Shown: positions 53,501 through 63,558 of the stretch, piece by piece | Layout: each line of letters begins with the position of its first letter | Position numbering within the stretch: the stretch's first letter is position 1 | Source of the DNA: Meandrina meandrites | Taxonomy: Eukaryota; Cnidaria; Anthozoa; Scleractinia; Meandrinidae | Direction: 5' to 3' | DNA: 64,000 bases | Assembly: GCA_963693305.1 (NCBI GenBank) | Contig: OY855905.1 | Coordinates: 21,697,437-21,761,436, forward strand | Made by a program: the position numbers and the translations under genes | The notes under the pieces: generated by a model | Seen by the model: only the letters and a program-made list of their open reading frames with translations | Told to the model about the DNA's origin: nothing | The model's database searches: none

Positions 53501-56218
53501 TCCACCCCCCCCCCCCCCCCTCCCTTTACAGTATTTATAATATGTGCTTATTTCTTTTTAAGTAGGTAGGGGGTCATCGCCGCCTTTGATCTAAATTGGC
53601 TCCTTCACACCCTCAAAACAATGACACTAGCCAATCGCCGCCTTCACATCGGCGGCTCTCTTTGATCTAAAGAATAAACCTTACGCTTCAGCGTTCCCTT
53701 AAAGCCAGTTTGGATCTTGGATCACGCGACCTAACTGCCAACAGTTGATAGCTAATAAATGCTCCAAAAATTTGAAACAAACCCGAAATTTGTTACTTGG
53801 AAATTACATCATTCCATTTGCGTGATTTCCGAAAGGCGCACAGTTTTAAAACTATTCTTGGTTTTCACGTGACGTCATCAAAATTCTAAAATCCAGAATC
53901 GCAAGACCCCTGAGTTTTTATCCTTCAATGGCTATTATACATCCTTAATATATATCTTGTTGAAGGTTTTTAGCTCGATAGCAGCCGCCGTCTTTAAGAC
54001 AGACCATTTTGAATTTCGGAATTTCACGCCACACGACATCAAGATGGCCGCCAGAAGGTAGCTGTCACGTATGCTTCAAAATAATGCCTTATCCTACAAT
54101 TTTTAAAAATCTGAGGAGGAGTTCTTCAATCCTTTGATCAAACCAATAGGAAGCTAGCCTCGGTGCTTGAGATTGATGTTATCTCGACCGGCTAGCCAAA
54201 GCAATTTTAATTGCTAAATGTTTTCTCACACAGTATGAGAGCTTTGTTTGTCTTTCAAAAGAAGAAAATGTATATTTCGCACTTGCTGCCATCTAGATCT
54301 TCAATTAAGTGATAAACAAAGCTCTCATACTGTATGAGAAAATATTTAAAATATTTAGTAATTTAAATTGCTTTGACTAGCCGGTCGAGATAACATCAAG
54401 CCCAAGCACCGAGGCTAGCTTCCTATTCTTTTTCTTTTATTCAGATCATTATTTCTTTAGGGCACGCGGCCTTTCACGCGGGAGCCATCTTCAAAAATAA
54501 TCCTATATATATGTAAGTTAGCGGCGCCACATCTCATCAAAGGCACGCAAGGCCAGCTATTTAATAGTTAATATTCAGTATAATTAAGTTGTTTTAAGCG
54601 GCCTTCACACGACAAACTAAAGTTGGCAAACTCATGTTGGCAAACTCAAGTTGGTGCGTGTGAACGACACAACAACAGTCGGCAAACAAGTTGGCAAACT
54701 GTTGGTGAGAATAGAGACAAGTTCTATTTTGTCGCCAACAGTTGGCCAAACTTGTTTGCTGTTGCTGCGTCGTTCACACACACCAACTCGAGTTTGCCAA
54801 CACGAGTTGGCCAATAGTTTGTCGTTTGAAGGCCGCTTTAGACATTTCATAATAGTTAATAGTTAGTGTGAAGGCCGCTTTAGACATTTCATAATCAACA
54901 AGCCTTGGGTGAATTTACGATCTAATTTGATATTTCAGCTGGTTATCTAAGAACTAATCTCGGACTCAAATTAGACCAGGCTGAAGTTCGAAGATGCTCT
55001 TTTTTAAGAAAATGCAAGACTAATCAGACAACTGAAAACTTTTAAAACTGTTCTTTAATTGTGCGCAATATTTCGGCTAGACAAAATGACCCTCATCAGG
55101 GGCTAGGCAAACTAAATGAGAATGAAAACGGTTACAATATTTGAATTAAAGAACAAACAGAATTCTGCTGCATGACAGGCTGATAAAACCGCAAAACAAA
55201 GACGGTTACAAACAATGCAACAGTTAAAGGTTTTCAGTCTTGCATTTTGGAAAAAGAGCAAGGCCTATTTAAATTTCACTGCTGATCAAATCCCAAGGGA
55301 TAATAGACTCTGCCATCAGTTCGTGTGGATCAAACCAAATTGAAGATGAATTTCATTTGCTTTTCCATTGGACTAAATACTGTACTTTTAGAGATGATGA
55401 TTTTACAAAAAAAAATAGAGAATCAAATACCAAACATAACACAATTACCTCCTATGCAAGCCACCAAAAAATTAATGAATTCTGATAATTATTATTTAAA
55501 TACTCAACTGATGAAGTTCATCTTGAGATGCTTATCTTTAAGAAATAATCTTCTCTCGAATGAAAATGATGTAAAACACACGTAATTGCTTTTCTCCTAT
55601 TACATAATTATGATTGTTATAAGTTTCGTTTTACGCTTTTGCAATACTGTATGTACTTATAGTCATGCAAATAAAGCTTGTTGCTGTTGATCCTGATCTA
55701 CACAAACACCCGTCAACAATTTGCTCCTGTTTGTCAAAGTCGCCCTTGACTGTTTTATAGAAAATCTCTGATGTAGTTCGAAGAATGTTTTTTTTTCGAG
55801 GCCTGGGAGACCTGATGAAAGCGAGTCGAGGAATTAATTTTTGTCGGCGAAATTCCAGAAGTTGAATTTGTATAATACATGCAATTCTCGGGATTGGTTT
55901 TCTCTGCACTAAATCTCAGTCTTGGATTTTCAAACAAGGGCTTGGCGTCTCGTCTAGTCTCGGATTTTACCATTCGCAAAACCCTTATACTACTCACCTT
56001 TGAAAAACGTCGGTTAGTTTTTCCGCCTTAGCGTTAAGGGAAAGCAAGTTCCCAAACACAGGGAGAGCCGTTAAACGCGGACCAGGTGGCATGTTCCTGA
56101 ACTCGTACAGCACAATCAAGTAATGCAACATTACCAGCAGAAAGAGCAACACAAGAACATTTTCAAGGCTAAGGTAACTGTAATTTGTGAGGAACACTGG
56201 CCATGCCATGTTGTGCAA
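50589..56218 (-). CDS. Cytochrome P450, microsomal, clan-2-like
   Basis: Three exons on the minus strand: 56218-55998, 52183-52026 and 51751-50589, giving 513 aa, in phase with GT-AG junctions. Expected role: NADPH-P450-reductase-dependent monooxygenation in the endoplasmic reticulum; the substrate cannot be read from sequence. Order: hydrophobic anchor (about 18-39), PPGP hinge (44-47), GNYGPAWKFHRRLF with the C-helix WxxxR (about 135-148), I-helix FAGYETQ (about 322-328), ETLR as the ExxR motif (379-382), FNPYRHID, and heme loop FGAGRRVCAGE with ligand Cys461. Length and all signature residues are intact. Intron 1 (3.8 kb) holds a foldback, a TTA-flanked MITE and a LINE fragment. A second in-frame ATG lies three codons downstream of the chosen start. 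A broken partial copy of the last exon lies just upstream at 56489-56924. Confidence 0.93.
52791..52809. repeat. C19 homopolymer
   Basis: A run of 19 C in P450 intron 1; a second run of 16 C is at 53505-53520. Confidence 0.9.
53291..53348. repeat. GAACTTGACTCG tandem repeat
   Basis: Four to five copies of a 12 bp GAACTTGACTCG unit with TG or GGCTC spacers. P450 intron 1. Confidence 0.8.
54145..54427. repeat. Foldback MITE, about 110 bp arms
   Basis: AATAGGAAGCTAGCCTCGGT, then TTGATGTTATCTCGACCGGC and CAGTATGAGAGCTTTGTTT, recur inverted on the right with scattered differences around a ~50 bp loop. P450 intron 1. Confidence 0.9.
54597..54837. mobile_element. 241 bp PIF/Harbinger-like MITE, TTA TSD
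   Basis: Left AGCGGCCTTCACACGACAAA; right TTTGTCGTTTGAAGGCCGCT. Flanked by TTA at 54594-54596 and 54838-54840. The interior alternates GTTGGCAAACT and its inverse. A fragment of the right end (GAAGGCCGCTTTAGACATTT) repeats at about 54870-54893. P450 intron 1. Confidence 0.85.
54996..55259. mobile_element. Inverted-repeat element with a Penelope-like motif
   Basis: The ends GCTCTTTTT...AAAATGCAAGACT and AGTCTTGCATTTTGGAAAAAGAGC are inverted. Near the left end is ATATTTCGGCTAGACAAAATG followed by ACCCTCATCAGG; its inverse reads CTGATGAGG...GCCGAAAT, resembling terminal motifs of Penelope-like elements. Class is not certain. P450 intron 1. Confidence 0.5.
55260..55600 (+). pseudogene. Non-LTR retrotransposon 3' coding fragment
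   Basis: In shifting frames the plus strand gives NQIEDEFHLLF followed by TKYCTFRDD and a long Leu/Ile-rich tail, the C-terminal zinc-knuckle-like end (C...H...C) found after the reverse transcriptase in many LINE elements. At least one frameshift near 55343. No RT domain remains. P450 intron 1. Confidence 0.55.
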
Positions 56219-56488
56219 TAAATATTCACAAAATTGACCCTTAAAGCGCGACGCGAAGGGTTAAGCTTATAGCGTGTGTTGCACCACAGGTCGCCCACGC
56301 TCGATAAGCGTCCGTACTATATTCTGCATCGATTTAAAACAGTTCAACAGACAGTCGAAATTTAAGGAGATTTCGGAGTAGATTTGTTGTTATTTAGGTG
56401 GTTTTTAATTCCACTGCTTTGGCCTCTATGTATCAATTTTTGACTTTTAAATTCTTACAATCAGACGAAAAGGCAATTGCAAGTTTGC

Positions 56489-56924
56489 ACTACTTCATGC
56501 TCGTTTGATGGCACGTATCTCGTAAGCTGAAGGATGAAGCTCCCTCACGTTAGGTGGATGACCATCTTCGGCGAAAAAAGCAAACTTATGAAGCATCCAC
56601 GAGATAAACAAGAACAGCTGAATTTTAGCTAGAGCTTCACCAGCGCACACCCGGCGTCTAGCGCCGAAAGGATAGAAGTTGTCTTGGTTGGTGACTAGGT
56701 TGCCATTCTCGTCAATATGACGGTACGGGTTGAACTCGGTAGGGTTTTCCCAGCATTTTGGATCCAGATGGACTGACTCTGTGTTAGCAAAGACGATTGT
56801 ACCTTTAGGTACACGGTAGCCACACAGCGTGGTGTCGATCATAGTGACATGAGGTACTGCAAGTGGGTACTACGTTTCCGAGTCGTAACGTCTCTGTTAT
56901 AGTCGCTTGTATGAGAGGAAGATT
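56489..56924 (-). pseudogene. Truncated copy of the P450 last exon
   Basis: Corresponds to 50584-51022, about 435 bp with high identity, from the 3' end of the P450 up to a point just after the ExxR region. Damage: the heme loop reads FGARRRVCAGE, so the conserved Gly is Arg; a small deletion near the C-terminus removes part of KGAFVQFPS; one extra base near 56862 shifts frame; the rest of the exon is missing. The match stops at about 56924, where the truncated TTAA-type repeat begins. Confidence 0.9.
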
Positions 56925-57180
56925 ACTTCTCAATGGATTAGTAAAATTTAGAGAAATAAGAAATGGTGAAGATTTAATGTGATTTTAAAATTAGAATTTG
57001 ACGTTAAAAATTATATTAGTAGATGGACACCCAAACAGTCCCCTGACAGCCTGGGATGCTCTTGCGTTGGGGTCAACTGTCTGGTGGTTTTCCAAAAATT
57101 TTTTTCTTTCTTCTATCCTTTCTTTAAACCTCTTAAAATTTCACTCAAATTCAGCTAAAACCCCGCCTTACACAGTTTTC
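56925..57180 (-). mobile_element. Truncated inverted copy of the 33772 element
   Basis: In reverse complement it follows 33775-34010 (TGAGTGAAATTTTAAGAGG..., GGACTGTTTGGGTGTCCAT, AGAAATATTAAAGAT-like). Only the end near GTAAGGCGGGG is preserved, and that is diverged. Its inner breakpoint abuts the P450 pseudogene and its outer end lies 155 bp upstream of the KANSL3 start codon. Confidence 0.8.
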
Positions 57181-57334
57181 ATTAGTTTCTGTCAGAAAGA
57201 AAAGTCTTTGACTTGCGGACCACTCTTTTTCCCACTGATTGTCTCAGTCATGTAGGTAGACACGAAATATCCCTGTTTTAAGGAAAATTTACCCACAATT
57301 CTTGCATTCGTGAAGCGAGTCACATGCGAACAAC

Positions 57335-60300
57335 ATGTCGTCGTTTTCGCTCTACAACGAAAGAGGAGTGATTCGAGATTTGCAGTCGCTTGCCGAGATC
57401 ATTCTCCTCGATCACTCGTATGCCAAACCATGGTCTGCACACCCAGATGCATCTAAAGTTCGTCCGGTTAAAACATTGTTTCTGCCCAGAGAAGACTTAG
57501 AAAATTTGCCATTGACCGATGATGAGGAAATCGATGTTTGCGAGCCGGCAAACCCTTCGTGCTCAACTAATATAATGTATGATACTGCCAAGGCTAAAGC
57601 GTCAATGGCTGAATGCGAGAAGTATGTGAGTACTGTGTCTAGTAAAAAGACTCCAGATACATGGGAAGAACAAATTTCGAGGTAGGTTGTTGCCGATATT
57701 ATTTAAAATTTAATGCATGCAACCGAATGAGCACGTGCTGAAACATGACAGCTTTTTGACATGCCTAATTCGATCAACAACGAAATTATGCTATTGGACG
57801 TTTTCAGTTGAATTTTATGGCCCTTCTCAAATGCCGTGCTTCTGCCATGTCGAACGAAATTTTATTTGCAGTCTTGAAATGATACATGACATTGGCACGG
57901 CTTGGTTTTAGACGTCAGATTTAATTCAGAGAAATATTTCAAAATTGACGATAATATATCGAAAATGGCGGACTGAGATGGAGAGTAGCCTGCGAATACA
58001 GCCGCCTCTCATTGGCTCCCGCTACTATGTGCAAAACGCGAAGAGAGACGTCTGCTTCACGTTTCGCACGTAGTAGCGGGAGCGAATGAGAGGCGGCTGT
58101 ATTCGCAGGCTAGATGGAGAGCTTTGTGACGCTTTTGTGGTGTATTTACAATTAATTAATTTAACTACATGTAGTTAGTTCAACATGGTGATAACTTCAG
58201 GGGCAAAGTTAGGATTTTGTTCAGAGGTACACACACCATCTCAAGTGCCAAAGGCACCTGAAAGTGATTGCAGAAGACCGGGCCACCTTTTAATGCCACA
58301 AATCTACTGCTCCTGTGGTCCCACAGTTACCTAAATTATGCAATTAAAAGAATGCTCCTGCAGTCCTGCAGTCACACAGTTGATGAATAATGAGGTGTAG
58401 TCCTGCTGTCCTGTAGTCCATGGATAATGAAGTCAAAGTTAGTGACTAACTGTCGGACAACTGTTACGAAAGCTGTAATCAATCAAGGATGAAGTATCCT
58501 TTGTAATAGTCAGTGGCTTGATGGATCATTTTGACCGAAGGCAATTTTCCTGACGTATATTCCTTTTAGAACGAATAACAGACTGTGTACAGTAACAGAA
58601 TCATATGAAAGGTAGCGATCTAACTGGGAGCGATCTAACCATGCAGCAATCTGACTGCAATTCGTTTGAAAAAGTGCAAAAATAGGATATTTGGTGTGAC
58701 AATTTAAAGAATAAGTGCAAGTAATCTATTTTGTTTTTGTTCTTGTTGCTAAAGGCTGGTTTTCACTAGCGATGCAAGCATAAGTACAAGCAACATACGC
58801 AGACGCAGTAACGTGTTGTTCATTAGTGTCTTTTGTTAGGACAAAGAGTGCTAACGAACAACACGTTACTGCGTCTGCGTATGTTGCTTGCGCTTATGCT
58901 TGCGTTGCTAGTGAAAACCAGCCTTACTGCAGCATCAATATGCTAGATTGAGCAACAGAGTTGTTATTATCATTTTGATGACTACTGGACTGCAGGAGCA
59001 GCATTACTACACAACTGCAGGACTACGGGAGCATTTTTTTAAGTTAGATATTTTGTGGGCCTGGTATTCTGCAATCTAGCCGGCACCTGTTTTTAGAGGG
59101 TAGCAAAATTGTTCCATTGTGACGCATGAAAATAGCTACCTGTAGTAGAAGAAAAACATAATTCATGAACGTGTGACTAAATATGCAGGTTAAAGTATAT
59201 GTACAGTCAACCTTCTTAAGCTCCTCTATAACATGGACATCTGGTGTTGGTCCCATCCCAGCTGTTTCTCAGTCATTTTACTGTAACTAAACTCCCTATA
59301 AGATGGGCAACTCTCTAAGATGCCTGTTTACTCGCACCTGCAAGTAATTACTTTGGCTATCATCAGTAGAAAGCGCTGTAGCTTTATTAATAAATTTGTT
59401 ATAATTTGATTTTGTCACAGGAATGGCTGGGGTAGTAAACAGAGTATCCTGTTTGATAAAGTGACAAAAGTTCTCTCAAACCTCAGGCTAGCAAGATTGA
59501 CTTATGAAGGGGTAAGATTTTGCACCAACTATTAATTCACATTCAGAGTCCCCAACATGGGGCTAATGCTCAAACCTCTTCCATTCCAAATTTGCTATGG
59601 TGGTAAATTTTCCTTCAAGTTGATAATAAGCTTAGTGTTTGCTTCTTGTCAAGTCTGTGTTCAAGCCTAGTGGCCCATCAGGTTGGAACTTATCTCAGCT
59701 TCAGTAGCATTAAGCAACAAGGAGTATTTCTATTCCCCTTGGATGGGATGCTAGTCCATCAAAGGGTTATCCCTTGCTGTGTAAATTCACCAGTACTCAT
59801 TTATACACCTGGATGGAGAAAGGCACTATGAGAGTAACGTGTCTTGCCCAAGAACACAACACAATGACCCCAGCCATTGCTTGAACCCAGGCTGCTTAAT
59901 CTGGAGTCCAGCATGCTAACCATAAGGCCACAGCATCTCTCTTGTTTGTTTCTTGTACCTTGCATGAAAGTGAGATTTTGTTTGTAAGGAATTGTGTAAA
60001 ATCTATAAAATGTGTTAAAGGAAGAATTTAAAAGTGATGTTTTTGTGTGCTCTATGTTCTTCTGTAGCTTCCAAATGAACCAGTGATGCGACGCATAACA
60101 ACAGACAAGGCAACCAAGAGAACAAGACAAATTCTGAGTGAAACAGAATGGGTGAGTTAAACAAATAATTATTATTTTGAAGCAGACCATCAAATCTGTT
60201 TTATATTAAACACCTTTAGAGCTGGTCCCAATTGTTCAAACAGTGGATAATGTTGTCCAGTGGATACATCGCTATCCAGTGGATAGCGTAGTTTGTTTTG

Positions 60301-63300
60301 TTAACAGTTCTCCACTGGATAGTGATTTATCTGGGTAATAGAGTTATCCTTCCTTTGAGCAACTGCGGCCTGACACATAAAAGATTAATCTCCATGTTGC
60401 TAACTTTACATGGATGGCTTAGTTATTTCTGCATTTGTACTTAATGTTTTTGCTGTGCATGAGAGATTTATGCAATATATGTTGTGGTTCAATCTTACTC
60501 TTGGTGCAATCTGGTATTTTCCTTTGTTTTATATTCATTATCATATAATTATTATCTAACACCAGAACAAGGGAAAATACCAAATTGCTTTACTAAGGGT
60601 AAAATTGAGCCACAACATATTGCATATCTGCATAAGTCTCCGTACAAGCCTAGTGTCCCATCAGAGCTTATCCCAGTTTCATTAGCATGAAGCGACTAGG
60701 AGTATTTCTACTCCCCCCCCCCCCCCCCCTGGAAGGGATGCTAGTCCATCACAGGGTTATCCCCAGCATTATTTTGCCAGTACCCAGTTATACTCCTGGG
60801 TAGAGAGAGGCACTGTGAGACTCAGAGTCAAGTGTCTTGCCAAAGAACACAACTTAGTACCCTGGCCAGGGCTCAAACGTGGACCATACAATCCTGCATC
60901 CAATACACTAACCATTAGGCCACTGCACCTCCCTCTAAATTGCATGTACACTCTGTATATAGCAATAATTTCCCCTTATCATTACTGGTACAGTGTCTGT
61001 TATAATCTTTAAGGTGTCCATGTGTTAACAACAACTACACGTCTGTAGATTTTTTTAAATGGCACCTTCTACACTGTATATAGTTTGAAACTACATTGTA
61101 TTCTATTCTCTAGGACCCAAATTTAATGAAATGGCTCCACAGCACTCTGCTAGATGGTTTGAGTATTCCTCTGTTGGCTTGTTATCTTGATGTACTGCAG
61201 ACCCTGCGAGCCAAAGTGAGTTTCCGAGTTAAACAATTCAGTTTGTTCAGATACATTCATACATGTACCTGTACGTGTTGCTGTGTTAATTTTTTTTTTC
61301 TTTCATGGAATTTCAAAAGCTCAAAAGGGTACGAACACCAAGTAAATGTGAATCCCAGCAGAATTAATAGCAAAAATTACACATTTAGAGACATACACAT
61401 GTAGCTCAGACTAGGTGCACCAGTCCTTTCAATGTACAGTACATTGTACATGTAAATGTTGATGTTGGTTGTTTGTTTGTTCCCGAAGTGTAAACAGATA
61501 ATACTTGTCATGTCTTTGCTTAGGTTCCAACTCTTGTTGATCGAATGCTTATACAGCCGTCTAGTCAGCGCCGTGGGTTGGCTGCCAGCTCAGAAGCCCT
61601 CGGCTTGCTTCTCAAAAGACCTTGGGACCCTGCACATGGCCTGGTGACTCAACATAAACAGGTGTCATCTTGACTTAAGATTAAACATGCTTTATTGCTA
61701 TGATATGGCAAGAACTTACAACAGGGTTTAAAATGTTTAAAGACTTTGTGGGTACACTACAGGAATCATGGGAGCTTAAATAGAAATAAATCACTTTTTT
61801 TAGTGTCAGAGTATTTAGCATTGTTGTGGTACTTGTGGACACTGCAAAAAGTAAACAACTATTACAAATAGAACAGAAATTTGTTAAAAATCCCAACTGG
61901 CAGGAGGCCGACCAGTTTGCTCTTTACAAAGCATGGAAGAGTCAAATTTGGGACAACCAAACACAGATACATGCAGCTGCAAGGTGGGGGGGATTTGATG
62001 CTGGGACCTCTGGATTACAGGTTCAGTTCCCTAATCCACTAGGCCACATTCGCTTCAGACTAGGTGCGCCAATTAGAATTATTAATTATTAAAAACAAAA
62101 CGTTTTTTAATTGTACAAACATGTTTCAACGGTACATCCATCATCAAGGCTATGAATACAAGTGTTGAATTATGTATTGACAGCCTTTACACTGACGATG
62201 ACAGATGTACCATTGAAACATGTTTGTAAAATTAAAAACAGTTGTTTTGATTTTTGAAAATTTCAACAGTGTTGCTGTTGTCTCAACCATTTGGATCAAT
62301 TATTAATCAATTAATCAATAAATCAACCATCAGTAAAGATACTTTACGTAAAGCTGTACTGTGTCATACTGTATGTGCTGTGGTTTAAATGTATCTTCAG
62401 TTTAAATTTCAAACTGGGCTGATTTTTATATTTTATTGTCTCATATTCATTATCGTAATCTGAAACAAAGGGGAATAAAAATCAAACTGGTTTGAAAAAT
62501 TTTAAACCATTGATAAATTTAAACCACAACATACGCTACATGTACTTGAACTCCTTAGTGTGATGTTGGTTGTGCCAAGTGATCCAACAACAAATGTCAG
62601 TTCTTTCAATACTGTTAAAAGAATAACTTTTTGTTTCTGGTATACAGTATTAAATTGTGTTATTAATTTGTCCAAAAGCGCAAACTTCCTGGAACTCCTT
62701 TGTTATTGGTTGTGCCAAGTGGTCCTACGACAAGTATCAGTGCTGGAACGTCGTCCAAGCGTGCTCGCTTCTGGCACAACCATCTGTCTGTCCTTGGCAA
62801 GGTTGTTCCTGTGACCATGCACACAAGCAATGGAGGAAGTGGTGTATCTATCAGTCAGTGTTTGGACCACATTATTGGTGCCGTTAGGATCAAAGTACTG
62901 GAGGTAATAAATAAACAAATAAATTATAGATAATAAACAAATAAAGTTTGGCAGCCAGGTGGTCAACTTCAACAGTTATGATTTCTTTTCAAGCTAGATG
63001 CAACCTTTAGTCTTTACATCATCTTCACAAATATACACAAGACATTTTGCCATCATAGTACATGTCCATCTTTCAATTCAGTTGTACATTTGCATGTACA
63101 AATAGGTAACAGCAAAATTTTAGGCAATGTAACAAAATACTGTGAGATAACCTACAGTTATGTTGGACCACTGTCCCATGATGAAAGAGAAGTAGAAATA
63201 AGGCAAAATGTGGATTGTGTGTGCATGTAATTATTAGACAGTTTATGTGTGAAATTGTTATTGATTTGTTTCATGTTAACCTAATTATTTCGTCTGACTG

Positions 63301-63558
63301 TTGTATTCTTCAGCTGAGAAGCCATTTTCCTAACCGTCCTATTATTCTGCTGGGCTGGTCAGTTGGTGCTTTAGTCTCTTGTCAGGTAAGAAATTATTAA
63401 CAGACACAAGAACCTCATTAATTTTTGTATAACATGGTTTAACCTTGATTTTTCTATCACCTACTCTGAAATCATACTTTCAGGTTGCATTGATGGAATC
63501 AGTGTGTGCTGTTGTTTGTCTTGGTTTCCCGATAACTGGTCTCAGTGGTGTAAGAGTG
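57335..63558 (+). CDS. KANSL3: KAT8 regulatory NSL complex subunit 3 (partial, 5' part)
   Basis: Eight exons in the window: 57335-57681, 59421-59511, 60068-60151, 61114-61215, 61524-61661, 62679-62903, 63314-63385 and 63484-63558, encoding the first 378 aa in phase. The gene continues beyond 64000. KANSL3 is a subunit of the nuclear NSL complex that works with the MOF/KAT8 histone acetyltransferase. Family matches: [16 protein letters not shown] (25-40), [15 protein letters not shown] [59 protein letters not shown] and AVVCLGFP, the last lying in an alpha/beta-hydrolase-like fold. Residues 343-347 read GWSVG, a GxSxG nucleophile-elbow pattern where human KANSL3, as I recall it, has GWNTG. The exon 6 acceptor (CCAAAAG) is weak but is the only one that fits. 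The start is the ATG at 57335, placed by homology length. Confidence 0.93.
57986..58112. mobile_element. 127 bp palindromic TAGCCTG element
   Basis: TAGCCTGCGAATACAGCCGC and CTCTCATT at the left mirror AATGAGAG and GCGGCTGTATTCGCAGGCTA at the right, with inner CTCCCGCTACTA/TAGTAGCGGGAG. Exact 9 bp duplication GATGGAGAG at 57977-57985 and 58113-58121. KANSL3 intron 1. Confidence 0.9.
58350..59037. repeat. Inverted CTCCTGCAGTCCTGCAGT-type repeats
   Basis: AATGCTCCTGCAGTCCTGCA and TAGTCCTGCTGTCC near 58350-58430 have inverted partners at 58978-59035 (GGACTGCAGGAGCAG, TGCAGGACTACGGGAGCATT). They may be the ends of an old element into which the 58753 palindrome inserted. Confidence 0.5.
58753..58924. 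mobile_element. 172 bp palindromic MITE
   Basis: AGGCTGGTTTTCACTAGCGA mirrors TTGCTAGTGAAAACCAGCCT, and CAACATACGCAGACGCAGTA with ACGTGTTGTTC mirrors its partner around TTAGGACAAAG. Arms about 80 bp with very few mismatches. Flanking TAA/TAC is not a clean duplication; general style matches the TTA-flanked MITEs. KANSL3 intron 1. Confidence 0.85.
59663..59938 (-). mobile_element. tRNA-derived SINE
   Basis: The plus strand shows GCCTAGTGGCCCATCAGG (tail), GGGATGCTAGTCCATCAAAG, TATACACCTGGATGGAG, GTGTCTTGCCCAAGAACACA and ATGCTAACCATAAGGCCAC (tRNA-like head, inverted). KANSL3 intron 2. Confidence 0.9.
60481..60617. mobile_element. TGTGGTT-type MITE
   Basis: GTTGTGGTTCAATCTTACTC left; AAAATTGAGCCACAAC right. 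Central TATATTCATTATCATA. Adjacent to the SINE at 60637. KANSL3 intron 3. Confidence 0.85.
60637..60934 (-). mobile_element. tRNA-derived SINE with C17 tract
   Basis: Plus strand GCCTAGTGTCCCATCAGAGC, GGGATGCTAGTCCATCACAG, TATACTCCTGGGTAGAGAG, GTGTCTTGCCAAAGAACACA and ACACTAACCATTAGGCCAC. A C17 run (60713-60729) replaces the usual short C-rich segment. KANSL3 intron 3. Confidence 0.9.
61880..62050 (-). mobile_element. Second tRNA-derived SINE family
   Basis: On the minus strand GTGGCCTAGTGGATTAGGGA is a tRNA-like A-box region and CCTGTAATCCAGAGGTCCCA replaces a degenerate B-box region. The body CCAACTGGCAGGAGGCCGACCAGTT-like sequence differs from the main SINE. KANSL3 intron 5. Confidence 0.55.
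62114..62228. repeat. Inverted repeat with CATGTTTCAACGG arms
   Basis: TACAAACATGTTTCAACGGT and ACATCCATCATCA at the left mirror GACGATGACAGATGTACCAT and TGAAACATGTTTGTA at the right, arms about 38 bp. The CTGACGATG...TTGAAAC arrangement again recalls Penelope-type ends. KANSL3 intron 5. Confidence 0.65.
62378..62531. mobile_element. TGTGGTT-type MITE
   Basis: GTGCTGTGGTTTAAATGTAT left; ATAAATTTAAACCACAAC right; centre TTATCGTAATCTGAAACAAA nearly identical to 24642-24793. Lies directly before the duplicated exon relic at 62546. Confidence 0.85.
62546..62645 (+). pseudogene. KANSL3: Decayed duplicate of KANSL3 exon 6
   Basis: TTGAACTCCTT, then TTGGTTGTGCCAAGTGATCC, ACAACAAATGTCAG and TTTCTGG align with 62691-62777 of the real exon 6 (TGGAACTCCTT, TTGGTTGTGCCAAGTGGTCC, ACGACAAGTATCAG, TTCTGG), giving [12 protein letters not shown] against [12 protein letters not shown]. 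No acceptor or donor in the matching phase surrounds it, so it is probably not a usable alternative exon. Confidence 0.75.
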
